From the NCBI GenBank assembly GCA_945871065.1, contig CAMBUL010000011.1:1-46707 (forward strand): a stretch of 46,707 bases of DNA, written 5' to 3'. This document shows positions 15,804 to 24,637 of the stretch, piece after piece; position 1 is the stretch's first letter, and every line of letters starts with the position of its first letter. Under the pieces are notes generated by a model. It had not been told where the DNA came from. It ran no database searches and saw only the letters and a list, made by a program, of their open reading frames with translations. The position numbers and the translations under genes were made by a program. Origin of the DNA: Chthoniobacter flavus (GTDB taxonomy: Bacteria > Verrucomicrobiota > Verrucomicrobiia > Chthoniobacterales > JACTMZ01).

Positions 15804-16349
15804 AACCCTGCGGGTCAGCGATTTTGCGCGGGCAACACAAGCTTCTCCCGTGGCCCTTACGACTTCTGAAAACAATTGCGTGCCTCTTTGAACCGTGAAA
15901 AAACACCAATAGGGTACCGAGACTCGGGACCGTCTCCATGTCTCCCCCGGGCTGCGCCTATGGTCTCGTGGCGCTGGGCAAAACATGCGATTTTTTCTCC
16001 AAAGCCACCCCACCACCACCCGAGCAGAGCGCGCCTAGCGCCGGAACGGCCCGAATTGGCCATCACATGGCCCATGGCGGGGAAGGCTTGCTCCACTTGT
16101 CTTCCGCAAAAACGCTACCGCAGGCTCCTTTCAAGGATGCGAGAAAGTTGTTAAAAACTGCCTGGGCGTGGTTGTCGCAAATCACGGACGCGAAAGGATC
16201 TTGCCCGTCTGCCCCTCTTTCTTACGGCCATTTCTAGCTTGATACCGGGTCGGGGTGCGCGGCGCGCGTGGGCCAACCTTTTGACGGTAGTCAGAGGCAT
16301 CATTTTCGCGTAGAGTGCAGAGTCAGTCCCGTTCACTAGCCACCCCACC
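15804..16349. other. Noncoding gap inside the capsule island
   Basis: The 546 bp hold only short frames without recognisable protein features. An ops-like sequence lies at 16283-16291, 58 bp before the next gene. GGGTACCGAG at 15913-15922 is shared with the gap before 26460, but a 10-mer match between two such gaps is weak evidence. Confidence 0.5.
16283..16291 (+). promoter_or_regulatory. Degenerate ops-like element before the double GT4 gene
   Basis: GACGGTAGT differs from the ops core GGCGGTAGY at one position and lies 58 bp before the ATG at 16350. It is on the coding strand in a gap that needs a promoter. Supported only by similarity and placement. Confidence 0.3.
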
Positions 16350-19300
16350 ATGAAAAAGTTGCTCGGCAGAATCCAGCGAACAATTGCTTCTCCCCCGACC
16401 ACCTTGGGCAGAGCGGAAACTGTTTTTAGTGTGGTCTGGCGTGCCGATCGTCCGGGGTTGGAGGCAGTTCTTGGGCAACACTCCGAGGAAGCCGCATCGG
16501 AGCTCATCCCGCAGCTGGTAATCAATGGCACATCGCTCCCACCATCTCGCCGACAGCGCAGGCCGGATGACGGCCGCCTGATTTTGGTTTGGGAAGAACT
16601 TCCCACCATGGCACGCGAACAGGAAAAAATCCTCTTCTCCTTCGCTTCCAAAATTGTCAAACCAGCTTCGGCCCGAGTGGGCGCCCCGCGCCCTGGCGAT
16701 GCGGCGATGGAGCCGGTTGCGGGACACTTCGAGGGCTTCGATCACGCAGGCAATATTTGCGGCTGGCTCGACCGTTCAACACGGCATCCCGGAGAGTTTT
16801 CCGTCGTTTGCGGCGATGAGCGATTGCCAGTGCATCCTGAAATCCAACGCCAAGATTTGGCGGAGGCGGGTTTCCCTTCAGGGCGCGGTTTCATTGTGGA
16901 ATTCCGCGAAATCTTACCGCTATTGGGTCCGTTTTTTTCCGGGCGCGCCCTGAGGATCGAAGGAATCTCTGGCGCGCTTGTCAGTCAGCCCCTTTACTGG
17001 CCGGTCCTTCAGCCCGCACGCCGCAATGAGATACTTTGGAACTGGCTCGCGAGATTCTTTGCTCTGAGCTTGGAAAGCAGCACCTTCGATCTGGAGGCCC
17101 TGGAGCTTTTCGACGCAGAGTTTTCCAAGCTTGAACAGGAAGGTCTTGCAGGGCTGCAAGATGAGACGGGAGCCATGCGTTGCGTGCAACTCATGCAGGA
17201 CTTGTGTGGCCAGCAAGTCGGCGGGCAGGCGGACTTCCGGTCCAACCTTGCCAAACTCTGTCAACTCAGCTCGCGATTGGCCCGGTCACACCCCTTGTGG
17301 AAAAACGCGGTGGCGGGCTTTCAAGCGGCCATGATTGCCGAAGATTTCCTCGACACCGTGCGAAGCGTCTGGAAGCAGCAAGCGCTGCTGGAGGCCGAGG
17401 ACGAAAAACCCGTCGCACCGCCCGCCCCCCTCGAAGCGTTATTTCTCGCCCCGGTGCTCCACGCCGGTCGCCTGCACTTTCTTCCTTGGGAAGGCTGGGT
17501 GCGTAATAATTTGCTCAGAACTATTGAACTGGCCACCAATCTCCCGGCCGAGAGAAACGGAAACGAAGATTTGGCCGCCAAACTCTCGGCGGTCGAAGCT
17601 GTTGTCTCTCTTCTTTACAGGGACGAGGAAATTATAGGCGGATTGCAGCGCTTGCGGCGTCAACTCGGGGTTTACAGTGGCCAACCCTCGGCACATGCCC
17701 GCCGCGAGGTCGTCGCCCTCATGAAACAGCGCAAATTTCTGCAAGCTCTCTCCATTGAGAGCCGCATTCCGAGCGAGGAGTCGGTTTCCGGTGCAGTCAA
17801 CGCCTTTGCATCGCAACTTGGTGCGGCGCGCGAACTCGGGCAGACCTTGCCAACTGCGGTCATCCGCGCCTGGAAGGATCGCCTCGGCTCCGGCGTGGAA
17901 CAGGCGGTGACGAACCCCGTATTTCTCGCGGCACTGCACGGTTACCTTGAATTTGCGGGCCAAGTTCTGATGAATCCGGCCACAACGGCAGGGCAACCAA
18001 TCGGCCAAGCGCAGCAGACGCGCCTCGATATCATCGGATCCATCAAGGAGTTACTCTCGTTGGAACCGATCCGCCCTTTAGCCCGCGGGTCGAAAGCCGC
18101 AGGCGAACCGCTCAATATCCTGCTCGTTGGTTCGCGGGACCTGCCTCAAGTCCATCTCTACCGACAAGAACAAAAAGTGGCGGCTTTGCGTAACCTCTCC
18201 ACCCGCACAAGGCCGATAAACGTCGAGCGGGCCGATACTTGGGAAAAGATCAACGATCCCAAGCTGACCCGTTGTTTGGTCGGATCCGACATTCTCGTGG
18301 TCTGTCGGCTGCCGGCAACTCTTTCCGTTTTGCGACTCATCCACGCCGCTCGCCGGGCCGGCGTGCGGGTGATTTACGAAGTCGATGATCTGATTTTCGA
18401 CCACGAAAATTTCCCACCCGCCTACGAGACTTATTCTGGAAGTGTCACCCGGCGAGAGCATCGGCAACTTGCGGAGGACACTCCACTGTGGCTCGAGGCC
18501 ATGCGTTTGGCGGATGAGATCATTGTTTCGACCGCCACGCTAGCCGAACGCGTACGAGTTCTCTTAGGCGACAACCAGCCCGTGCATATCGAACCAAATT
18601 GCCAGCCGGGTCCACTTCGCAGCCGGGGAAGAGTTTCCCGCTATTTGTCGCACCCAACCATCCGCAGGTGGCGGGCCACCGAGCGCATGCGTCTCGTCTA
18701 CGGAACAGGCACCAAAGCGCACAAACAAATCATAAACCAATGGATCCTGCCGGTGCTAGAGGATTTGCTTGAGCGGTATCCTCAGTTAGACATCACCTTG
18801 GTTGGACGACTCAAAGCCATTCCCCACGGCCTTGCCAACCACCCGCGTGTCCAGATCGTTCCCTTCATTGGCTACGACGCATATCTCGACATTCTTTCCT
18901 CCGCAGACCTTACTCTCGCCGCCATCGAGGAGGGTGTGGCCTCGGATGCGAAGAGCGGGCTCAAATGGATGGAAGCCGCCTTTCTCGGCGTTCCGTCGGT
19001 CGTTAGCCCTTCCGCCACTTACCGCGAGTTGCTGGAGGACGGATCGGATGTTCTTTTCGCCGAAACCAAGGAACAGTGGGAAGAACAACTGGGGCGATTG
19101 ATCAGCGACCCGGATCTCCGCACGCGAATTGCCGAGAGGGCACTCCGCAAGGCAACCGCCTCATTTTCCCCAACAACCGCTGAAAATGTGTGGTCCAAGA
19201 TCATCAGGCAAGAAGCGACAAACCCGCAGGAGGCTTGGCCCGCCGGACGCCCGCTGCGACTGCTCTTGGTTAATCTTTATTTCCAACCACAGTCGCAGGG

Positions 19301-20660
19301 AGGCGCCACACGCGTGGTCGAAGACCAGATCCGCAAATTGCTCGATCGCTACCCGGGACGGTACGAGATAACCGTGCTTTGCGCGGACCGGTTTGCTCAC
19401 GATGGAGGCACCGACATTTACTGGCAAGAAAGCGTTCGTGTTGTCCGGTTCAAGACCAGTTCCAAGGAATGGCACTCCTATAGGGACGACGAGAGCAAGA
19501 AATTCATGCAAGATTGGCTCCGCCGGGAGAGCTTCGACGTAGTCCACGTACACGCACTCCAAGTGCTAACCGCGAGCGTGCTCGAGGCGGTGGCAGCAGC
19601 CAGCATTCCTTACATCGTGAGCATCCATGACGCTTGGTGGTTCTCACCCCACCAGTTTCTCACCTCGCCCTCCGGCCAGCCCGTGGACCCCCAGGACTGG
19701 TTGGCCGAGACCGGTATGCGCCCACCCTCCCCAACATCGGGCGGCGAGGTCGTGTCGGTCGCCGCGCAATTGCGGAAACTGGAAAAATTACTCCGTCTTT
19801 TACACCGTAACGCTCAGGAGCAATCGGAGGCCTCCGCCCGAGGAGACATTTCTCAGCGCGGTCAGTTGCAGGCCAAACGGCGTGAGTTAGACGTCCGTCT
19901 CGAAGATTTGATCGCCGATCAGTCCATCCGCATCCGCGTCTATTCGGCTTACGTCAGACAGCGTGACCTCTTAGGTATTCTGCACGGTGCCACCGCACGA
20001 CTGGCCGTGTCGTCTTCATTTGCCCGGCTATGTGCACAAGCAGGAGCGGAAGAGGTCGAAGTCTTGAACAACTCGTGGCAAATTTTTTCCCCCGGAGGTG
20101 TCCGCCCGGAAGCCGCCCCCCTCGAGTGCGCCTTCATAGGCGGGTGGAGCCTGCACAAGGGTGCCGGCATTCTGCTCGAAGCCTGCCAATTGCTCGGTGA
20201 GGCCGACCAGATCCGTTTACGCATCGTCGACCACTCCCTTGCCGGCGATGAATACTGCGCCGTTAAATGGGGCGGCATCGACGTTCGATTCATTGCCCCG
20301 ATTCCGATGACCGGCATGCAGCTGTTCTATTCGTCGATTGATGTCCTTATTGCTCCCTCCATTTGGCCTGAAAGTTTCGGGCTGGTCACTCGCGAAGCCT
20401 TGGCAGCCGGGGTGTGGGTCATCGCCGCGGATTCTGGAGCGCTCGCCGAACCAGTTTTCGATAGCATCAACGGCCAAGTCATTCCCCCTCGCGACGCGCA
20501 GGCGCTGGCCGACGCCATCCGGTGGGCATGCACCCCGGAGGGGCGGAAGGTGCTGCAGGGCTGGCGAGAGGATGCGCTCGCCGGCATTGGCTCGAACAAA
20601 CCCCCGGACAACCTGGAAACACTGCACAGTTTATACAAAAAAGCCGCCGGCATTTCATGA
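16350..20660 (+). CDS. Giant capsule glycosyltransferase with two GT4 modules
   Basis: This 1436-residue protein carries two complete GT-B/GT4 modules. Module one spans about 587-960 (NILLVGSRDLPQVHLYRQEQ, RVIYEVDDLIFD, LVYGTGTKAHKQ, SGLKWMEAAFLGVPSVVS). Module two spans about 964-1430 (LRLLLVNLYFQPQSQGGATRV, IVSIHDAWWFSP, FIGGWSLHKGAGILLEA, PSIWPESFGLVTREALAAGV) with a charged helical insert at about 1130-1200. Residues about 120-200 (GHFEGFDHAGNICGWLDRS) resemble a small beta domain common in polysaccharide glycosyltransferases. Residues 200-580 are helical and unrecognised. It is probably a processive or two-step polymer-building enzyme at the inner membrane face. Its stop overlaps the next start (ATGA). 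Confidence 0.85.
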   Translation: MKKLLGRIQRTIASPPTTLGRAETVFSVVWRADRPGLEAVLGQHSEEAASELIPQLVINGTSLPPSRRQRRPDDGRLILVWEELPTMAREQEKILFSFASKIVKPASARVGAPRPGDAAMEPVAGHFEGFDHAGNICGWLDRSTRHPGEFSVVCGDERLPVHPEIQRQDLAEAGFPSGRGFIVEFREILPLLGPFFSGRALRIEGISGALVSQPLYWPVLQPARRNEILWNWLARFFALSLESSTFDLEALELFDAEFSKLEQEGLAGLQDETGAMRCVQLMQDLCGQQVGGQADFRSNLAKLCQLSSRLARSHPLWKNAVAGFQAAMIAEDFLDTVRSVWKQQALLEAEDEKPVAPPAPLEALFLAPVLHAGRLHFLPWEGWVRNNLLRTIELATNLPAERNGNEDLAAKLSAVEAVVSLLYRDEEIIGGLQRLRRQLGVYSGQPSAHARREVVALMKQRKFLQALSIESRIPSEESVSGAVNAFASQLGAARELGQTLPTAVIRAWKDRLGSGVEQAVTNPVFLAALHGYLEFAGQVLMNPATTAGQPIGQAQQTRLDIIGSIKELLSLEPIRPLARGSKAAGEPLNILLVGSRDLPQVHLYRQEQKVAALRNLSTRTRPINVERADTWEKINDPKLTRCLVGSDILVVCRLPATLSVLRLIHAARRAGVRVIYEVDDLIFDHENFPPAYETYSGSVTRREHRQLAEDTPLWLEAMRLADEIIVSTATLAERVRVLLGDNQPVHIEPNCQPGPLRSRGRVSRYLSHPTIRRWRATERMRLVYGTGTKAHKQIINQWILPVLEDLLERYPQLDITLVGRLKAIPHGLANHPRVQIVPFIGYDAYLDILSSADLTLAAIEEGVASDAKSGLKWMEAAFLGVPSVVSPSATYRELLEDGSDVLFAETKEQWEEQLGRLISDPDLRTRIAERALRKATASFSPTTAENVWSKIIRQEATNPQEAWPAGRPLRLLLVNLYFQPQSQGGATRVVEDQIRKLLDRYPGRYEITVLCADRFAHDGGTDIYWQESVRVVRFKTSSKEWHSYRDDESKKFMQDWLRRESFDVVHVHALQVLTASVLEAVAAASIPYIVSIHDAWWFSPHQFLTSPSGQPVDPQDWLAETGMRPPSPTSGGEVVSVAAQLRKLEKLLRLLHRNAQEQSEASARGDISQRGQLQAKRRELDVRLEDLIADQSIRIRVYSAYVRQRDLLGILHGATARLAVSSSFARLCAQAGAEEVEVLNNSWQIFSPGGVRPEAAPLECAFIGGWSLHKGAGILLEACQLLGEADQIRLRIVDHSLAGDEYCAVKWGGIDVRFIAPIPMTGMQLFYSSIDVLIAPSIWPESFGLVTREALAAGVWVIAADSGALAEPVFDSINGQVIPPRDAQALADAIRWACTPEGRKVLQGWREDALAGIGSNKPPDNLETLHSLYKKAAGIS

Positions 20661-21550
20661 GCCATCGCTTCATTATAGGCATAGGCTCGCAGCGCGCCGG
20701 TTCGACACTGCTCCACCGCCTGATAGGGGACTGCATAGAAGTGTTCATGCATCCGGTCAAAGAGCTCCATTACTTTGACACCCTTTTCGGAAGTCGGCCG
20801 CAAAAAGCGCTCGCGGATTTCTCCCGCCGACAACTTTCCCGCGAAATGGACCGCATTATGGCTGCGAAAGACTATGGCTTCATGAGCCGCCGATATAAAA
20901 GTTTCCTTCGAGCAAACTCAATCCTTGCGACCACGGCGATCAGCGATGTCGACTACCTGGACTTGTTCCGCCCGTGCCTCCGCAAGTACAGCGTCCTCGG
21001 TGAAGTCACGCCGGAATACATGCTCTTCGACGAAGAACAGGTTGCCCGCATGCGCGGAATGGTCGGCGAAGATGCCACCATCATCATGCTTTGTCGCGAC
21101 CCGGTTCAACGCCTGTTTTCCGCCGCCAAACTCTACAACATTTATAATGCCCTACGGATGAACCGCTTGCAATTGGATGCCTGGTTGCGTCGGAATTTGG
21201 CCGAGAAGACGACTTGGATGCTGGCCCAGGACAGCTACAACGATTACGAGCGCGCCATTCGGATCTACCGCTCGGTATTCCCGCGCTTTCTGGCGCTCAG
21301 TTACGAACAGCTCGTTACCGAGCCGGAGTCCGTATTGCCCCTCCTGCGGGAAGCCTGCAACGTCACAATTGACGCGGTTCAGTTCCGTACTGGCGTCGGC
21401 AAAGTTAGCAATCGCCTTGAGGAAGTCGAGCCGCCTGATGCCGAGCTGGTGACGCAAGTGACCGAGCGCTACGCTGCGCAGATTGCCTTTCTTTCCGATT
21501 TTTTCCCCCATTACAAGTCGCGGGCCCTGGCCCCGTGCAGTGACACCTGA
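20657..21550 (+). CDS. PAPS-dependent sulfotransferase
   Basis: The 297-residue protein shows the two PAPS-binding motifs of carbohydrate sulfotransferases: the 5'-phosphosulfate loop IGIGSQRAGSTLLHRLIG near the N-terminus and the 3'-phosphate motif MLCRDPVQRLFSAAKL. HPVKELHYFD after the first motif and LALSYEQLVTEPE near the end are also family-typical. It should transfer sulfate from PAPS to a hydroxyl or amine of the polysaccharide in the cytoplasm before export. The ATG at 20657 overlaps the stop of the double GT4 gene, so sulfation is translationally coupled to chain synthesis. It is distinct in sequence from the two other sulfotransferases in the island. Confidence 0.9.
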   Translation: MSHRFIIGIGSQRAGSTLLHRLIGDCIEVFMHPVKELHYFDTLFGSRPQKALADFSRRQLSREMDRIMAAKDYGFMSRRYKSFLRANSILATTAISDVDYLDLFRPCLRKYSVLGEVTPEYMLFDEEQVARMRGMVGEDATIIMLCRDPVQRLFSAAKLYNIYNALRMNRLQLDAWLRRNLAEKTTWMLAQDSYNDYERAIRIYRSVFPRFLALSYEQLVTEPESVLPLLREACNVTIDAVQFRTGVGKVSNRLEEVEPPDAELVTQVTERYAAQIAFLSDFFPHYKSRALAPCSDT

Positions 21551-21976
21551 GGTGTCGACAAGCAGTTCCGGCGCACGTAACCAAACAGGCATGAAAAGTG
21601 GTTTGCGGAGGGCATTAGCCACCCGGTAGTAGTCTGCCACCGGATTTCCAGCGTGCGCGCTACACCGATCGAGATTGGACAGTCTGAGTTCCCCCAAGGC
21701 AAGCCCGCCACCACGGAACCGGAAGGTCAAATAATTTTTGCTCGCCCCTCGCCGGGCATGTCCGCGACCCGTCTGGCAATGGCACACTGGAGACCGTGCG
21801 TATATCGTCTCTTTTGTCCGCTGCAGCCTCTTTGTCATGACGCAGCCTTGACCTGCCGGGCTGCATGGTCGATTGTTCCGACAGCGATGGTCCTTAAAAG
21901 GCTGCTGTCTCAAGGGCTAAATGCATTAATTTAGACGCGACCAAGCGGCGATAAGCAATTGCTGGAAGCCAACCTT
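21551..21976. other. Noncoding gap inside the capsule island
   Basis: The 426 bp contain several short frames on both strands with no conserved pattern. CCCGGTAGT at 21622-21630 resembles ops with two mismatches. A minus-strand frame reading NPVADYYRVANALRKPLF could be a relic of a lost gene but is unsupported. Confidence 0.45.
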
Positions 21977-22816
21977 ATGGACGGAATATGCACCTTGGCA
22001 AACGACCGCATGTCTCCATTTTTGGAGGCATTTTTACCAAGCGTCCGCGCTCACATGCCTGATTTGCCAGTCCGCATAATCCCTTTCGACGACAACATCG
22101 AGAAAACAAAGGCTCTGGCCAAATCTCATCGTGCACAAGTTGTAGAGCCAGACCAACGCTGGGACGAGTTGGGAGCCAAACTTTTCGGAGACGAGGATTA
22201 TCGACGGGGAGTGCCTGCGTGGCGCTATCTGCGCAAACTGAACGCCTTCCAAACGGATCTGGACAGGTTTCTTTTTCTCGATGTCAACTGCCTCGTTTTA
22301 AACGACCTGCGGCCTCTGTGGACGGCTTGCATGAGTGACGCCCAGGATATTGTTTTTGCGATCAGATCACGACTCGACAGGACAATCAGCAAGCCCGATG
22401 TCCGTTCCGTGCTGGAAATACTCTCCCCCCGTTTGGGCGGGGCCTTTAACGCATGCTGCTTCATGAGCAGGCGGGGAACAATAGAACCGGAGACAGCACT
22501 GGCCATCGGCAGGAACAAAAATCTTCGGCTTCTCTTCGGTCGTGCCCCCGAGCAGGCGTTCATGGCTTGGTACATCGCAGTCACCGGCTTGAATGCGTTT
22601 TCCATGGCAGAAATTAGCCGGAGTCTGCGCAGAATCATCGGCGGAGCACGCTTCTCGATTGAGAAGACCGACGGCGGCCTTCATCGCTTTACCGAGGGTC
22701 CGTGGAAAAATAATCCGATCTACCTCCTCAAATGGGGCGGCCAGGACGTATCCGCCGTGCATGGCGGCAAGAACGCGGATCTCTTCCATCATCACCGGCA
22801 AATGGCTCTTTCCTAG
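21977..22816 (+). CDS. GT-A-like capsule protein, paralogue 1 (MDGIxTxAND family)
   Basis: The 279-residue protein starts MDGICTLANDRM and contains IIPFDDNIEKT, GDEDYRRGVPAWRYLRKLNAF, FLFLDVNCLVLNDL and RAPEQAFMAWY. The pattern of an N-terminal nucleotide-binding strand, then a hydrophobic strand ending in D-x-D before 'LVL', resembles GT-A enzymes such as GT8, and a cyanobacterial family of unknown function starting MxGIYTxAND that I recall only approximately. Here the third position is Asn (Asp102-Val-Asn104), not Asp. It is clearly paralogous to 23810-24637. The ATG at 21977 matches the paralogue's start; a TTG 18 bp upstream is less likely. The function is unproven: a glycosyltransferase or an inactive relative. 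Confidence 0.65.
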   Translation: MDGICTLANDRMSPFLEAFLPSVRAHMPDLPVRIIPFDDNIEKTKALAKSHRAQVVEPDQRWDELGAKLFGDEDYRRGVPAWRYLRKLNAFQTDLDRFLFLDVNCLVLNDLRPLWTACMSDAQDIVFAIRSRLDRTISKPDVRSVLEILSPRLGGAFNACCFMSRRGTIEPETALAIGRNKNLRLLFGRAPEQAFMAWYIAVTGLNAFSMAEISRSLRRIIGGARFSIEKTDGGLHRFTEGPWKNNPIYLLKWGGQDVSAVHGGKNADLFHHHRQMALS

Positions 22817-22840
22817 AATGGACTTGTTCAGCGAAGCAAG

Positions 22841-22849
22841 TCGGTAGCC
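22841..22849 (+). promoter_or_regulatory. Degenerate ops-like element before the second sulfotransferase
   Basis: GTCGGTAGC differs from the ops core at one base and lies 91 bp before the ATG at 22941, on the coding strand, in a 124-bp gap. Supported only by similarity and placement. Confidence 0.3.
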
Positions 22850-22940
22850 ATAACAACAAACGGATTAACAAGTCTCCTCTAGTGATGGTAAAAATCCGCC
22901 GCTATTTAAACTTTGGCGTCAACAAACAAAGCGTCCGGAA

Positions 22941-23798
22941 ATGATCGACAAGCTCTTCCTGTCTGTTGGTGCAATGAAGTCGGGGACCACTTGGCTTTAC
23001 GATAAAGTACGCCATCATCCAGGCATTCATTTCTCCCCACAAAAAGAGGTGCATTTTTTCGCCTTTCATTATGGGCACAGCAACGCCTTAGCCGGCAAAA
23101 AGCGCGACAGGCGGGCCAAGCAGGCCATGCGTCTCGCGCGTGGCGAAAAAGCGGCAACGAAGACCCTCCAAAGGCTACGTCGGTGGCGAGCGAGCTACCT
23201 CAGCGATCCCGTCGACTTCAACTGGTTTGAGACCATTATGGATGCGCCCCAAGCCAATGGGCGCTTTCTAGCCGACTTCTCGAACCTGAACTGCTTTCTG
23301 ACTCCGGACAACTGGCGTGACCTGAGAGACAAGCATGCGCGGGAAATCCGTGTGATTTATATTCTCCGCGATCCGCTCCCACGAATTTGGTCGCACTTCA
23401 AATACCATCTTCAGTTTAGCAAACATCCCGCGGCTCGGGAACCCGAGAAAGACTTTGATCTCTTTCGAACAGTTTTAGCCAAGGGCTGGTTTTGGCGAAA
23501 CGCTTGCTACTCCACAACGGTCCAATCATTGCGGGCCGGCTTAGGCACCGGCAATTTTGGCCTTTTTTACTTTGAGGACATGATAGCGAGCCCGGACCAG
23601 TTTCTCGCGGAACTCTTCCGCTTCCTTGAAATAGAACCCGTGGTCTATCATGGCGACCTGCACGGTCGAAAAAATATAAGCACGCCTGCTTCCATCCCGC
23701 CAGACTGGGCCGACTACACGCGTGCCAGACTCCACGAAGAAATGTTGTCGATGCGAGCGGCCGGAATTTGGCATGAGAAGTGGTCCTCGCTCGCTTAG
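22941..23798 (+). CDS. PAPS-dependent sulfotransferase, heparan-sulfate-transferase-like
   Basis: The 285-residue protein has VGAMKSGTTWLYDKV, the canonical 5'-phosphosulfate loop with Lys-Ser-Gly-Thr-Thr, and IYILRDPLPRIWSHFKYHL, the 3'-phosphate-binding motif. The stretch FSPQKEVHFFAFHYG after the loop matches the family of heparan-sulfate-like sulfotransferases, where a Glu/His near this point aids catalysis. It should sulfate the capsule chain. It sits between the two MDGIxTxAND paralogues, with only 11 bp to the second, so these three are probably one functional block. The start ATG at 22941 is preceded by CGTCCGGAA, a weak ribosome-binding site. Confidence 0.9.
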   Translation: MIDKLFLSVGAMKSGTTWLYDKVRHHPGIHFSPQKEVHFFAFHYGHSNALAGKKRDRRAKQAMRLARGEKAATKTLQRLRRWRASYLSDPVDFNWFETIMDAPQANGRFLADFSNLNCFLTPDNWRDLRDKHAREIRVIYILRDPLPRIWSHFKYHLQFSKHPAAREPEKDFDLFRTVLAKGWFWRNACYSTTVQSLRAGLGTGNFGLFYFEDMIASPDQFLAELFRFLEIEPVVYHGDLHGRKNISTPASIPPDWADYTRARLHEEMLSMRAAGIWHEKWSSLA

Positions 23799-23809
23799 CA
23801 CCCTGACTA

Positions 23810-24637
23810 ATGGATGGCATCTACACAATGGCCAACGACAGAATGGCTTCATTTTTGGAGTCCTTCCTGCGGAGCCTAAGACGTGTTATGCCATCCGTGC
23901 CGATCGGGGTTATTCCGTTCGACGATTCCGTGCAGAAAACAGAGCAATTGGCAGCCACTTACGGGGCATCACTGGTCCCACCGGATCTAACTTGGGACCT
24001 CATCGGCAAGAATATCTACGGCGACGAAGACTACCGTCCTGGCGTGCCGGCCTACCGGTATTACAGAAAATTCAATGCATTCACGGGTCCGTTCCAGACG
24101 TTTTGTTTCATGGATGTTAACACGCTTGTTCTCAGCCCCCTCAACGAGCTGGGAAAGAGATTAGACCAAAACCATGATATATTGTTTCTGATGCGTTCGT
24201 CCCCAAAGCGTTCAATCCGACGCGATGTCGCGCGGTGCACCATGCAAATTCTCTCCCCCGGTATACTTAGTGGCTACAACGCCGGTTTCTTTCTGAGCCG
24301 TCGGAATACCGTCGACCCCTTGCACGCGGCGACACTCGGCCGGAATAAAAATCTGCGCCGCATTTTCGGCATGGCCCCCGAACAGGCATTCTTTGCTTGG
24401 TATGCTACGATTTGCGGTCTCCGTCACGGCCTCATTGGGGAGTTGGATCCGAGTCTCCAAAACGTATCTTCGGGTAAAAAGTTCCTTGTCGAAAAAAGCG
24501 GCGACGGGCGCTTTTATTTTCTGGAGGGTCCGTCGCAGGGGCGGCAGGCTTATTTCCTTAAATGGACAGGGCAAGACGCAGCAGAGATGAAGGGTGGCAA
24601 GAATGCAAACCTGTTGGATCTCTGCTTTTCCCCTTAA
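23810..24637 (+). CDS. GT-A-like capsule protein, paralogue 2 (MDGIxTxAND family)
   Basis: The 275-residue protein matches 21977-22816 along its whole length: MDGIYTMANDRM, VIPFDDSVQKT, GDEDYRPGVPAYRYYRKFNAF, FCFMDVNTLVLSPL, GRNKNLRRIFGMAPEQAFFAWY and YFLKWTGQDAAEMKGGKNANL. The putative metal site again reads Asp-Val-Asn (102-104). FNAGFF-like sequence (YNAGFFLSRRN) corresponds to the acceptor-side segment of GT8-like enzymes. Tandem duplication around the sulfotransferase gene is the simplest origin. Its stop overlaps the next start by one base (TAATG). It is probably a sugar transferase acting on the same chain at a different position; this is inference. Confidence 0.65.
   Translation: MDGIYTMANDRMASFLESFLRSLRRVMPSVPIGVIPFDDSVQKTEQLAATYGASLVPPDLTWDLIGKNIYGDEDYRPGVPAYRYYRKFNAFTGPFQTFCFMDVNTLVLSPLNELGKRLDQNHDILFLMRSSPKRSIRRDVARCTMQILSPGILSGYNAGFFLSRRNTVDPLHAATLGRNKNLRRIFGMAPEQAFFAWYATICGLRHGLIGELDPSLQNVSSGKKFLVEKSGDGRFYFLEGPSQGRQAYFLKWTGQDAAEMKGGKNANLLDLCFSP

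Noticed and set aside
15792-16237. Several frames of 75-100 codons after the GT2-GT4 gene
   Set aside because: Overlapping frames on both strands, none with coding character or start signals.
21653-21934. 93-codon plus-strand frame in the capsule gap
   Set aside because: No recognisable feature; overlapped by equally long frames on the other strand.
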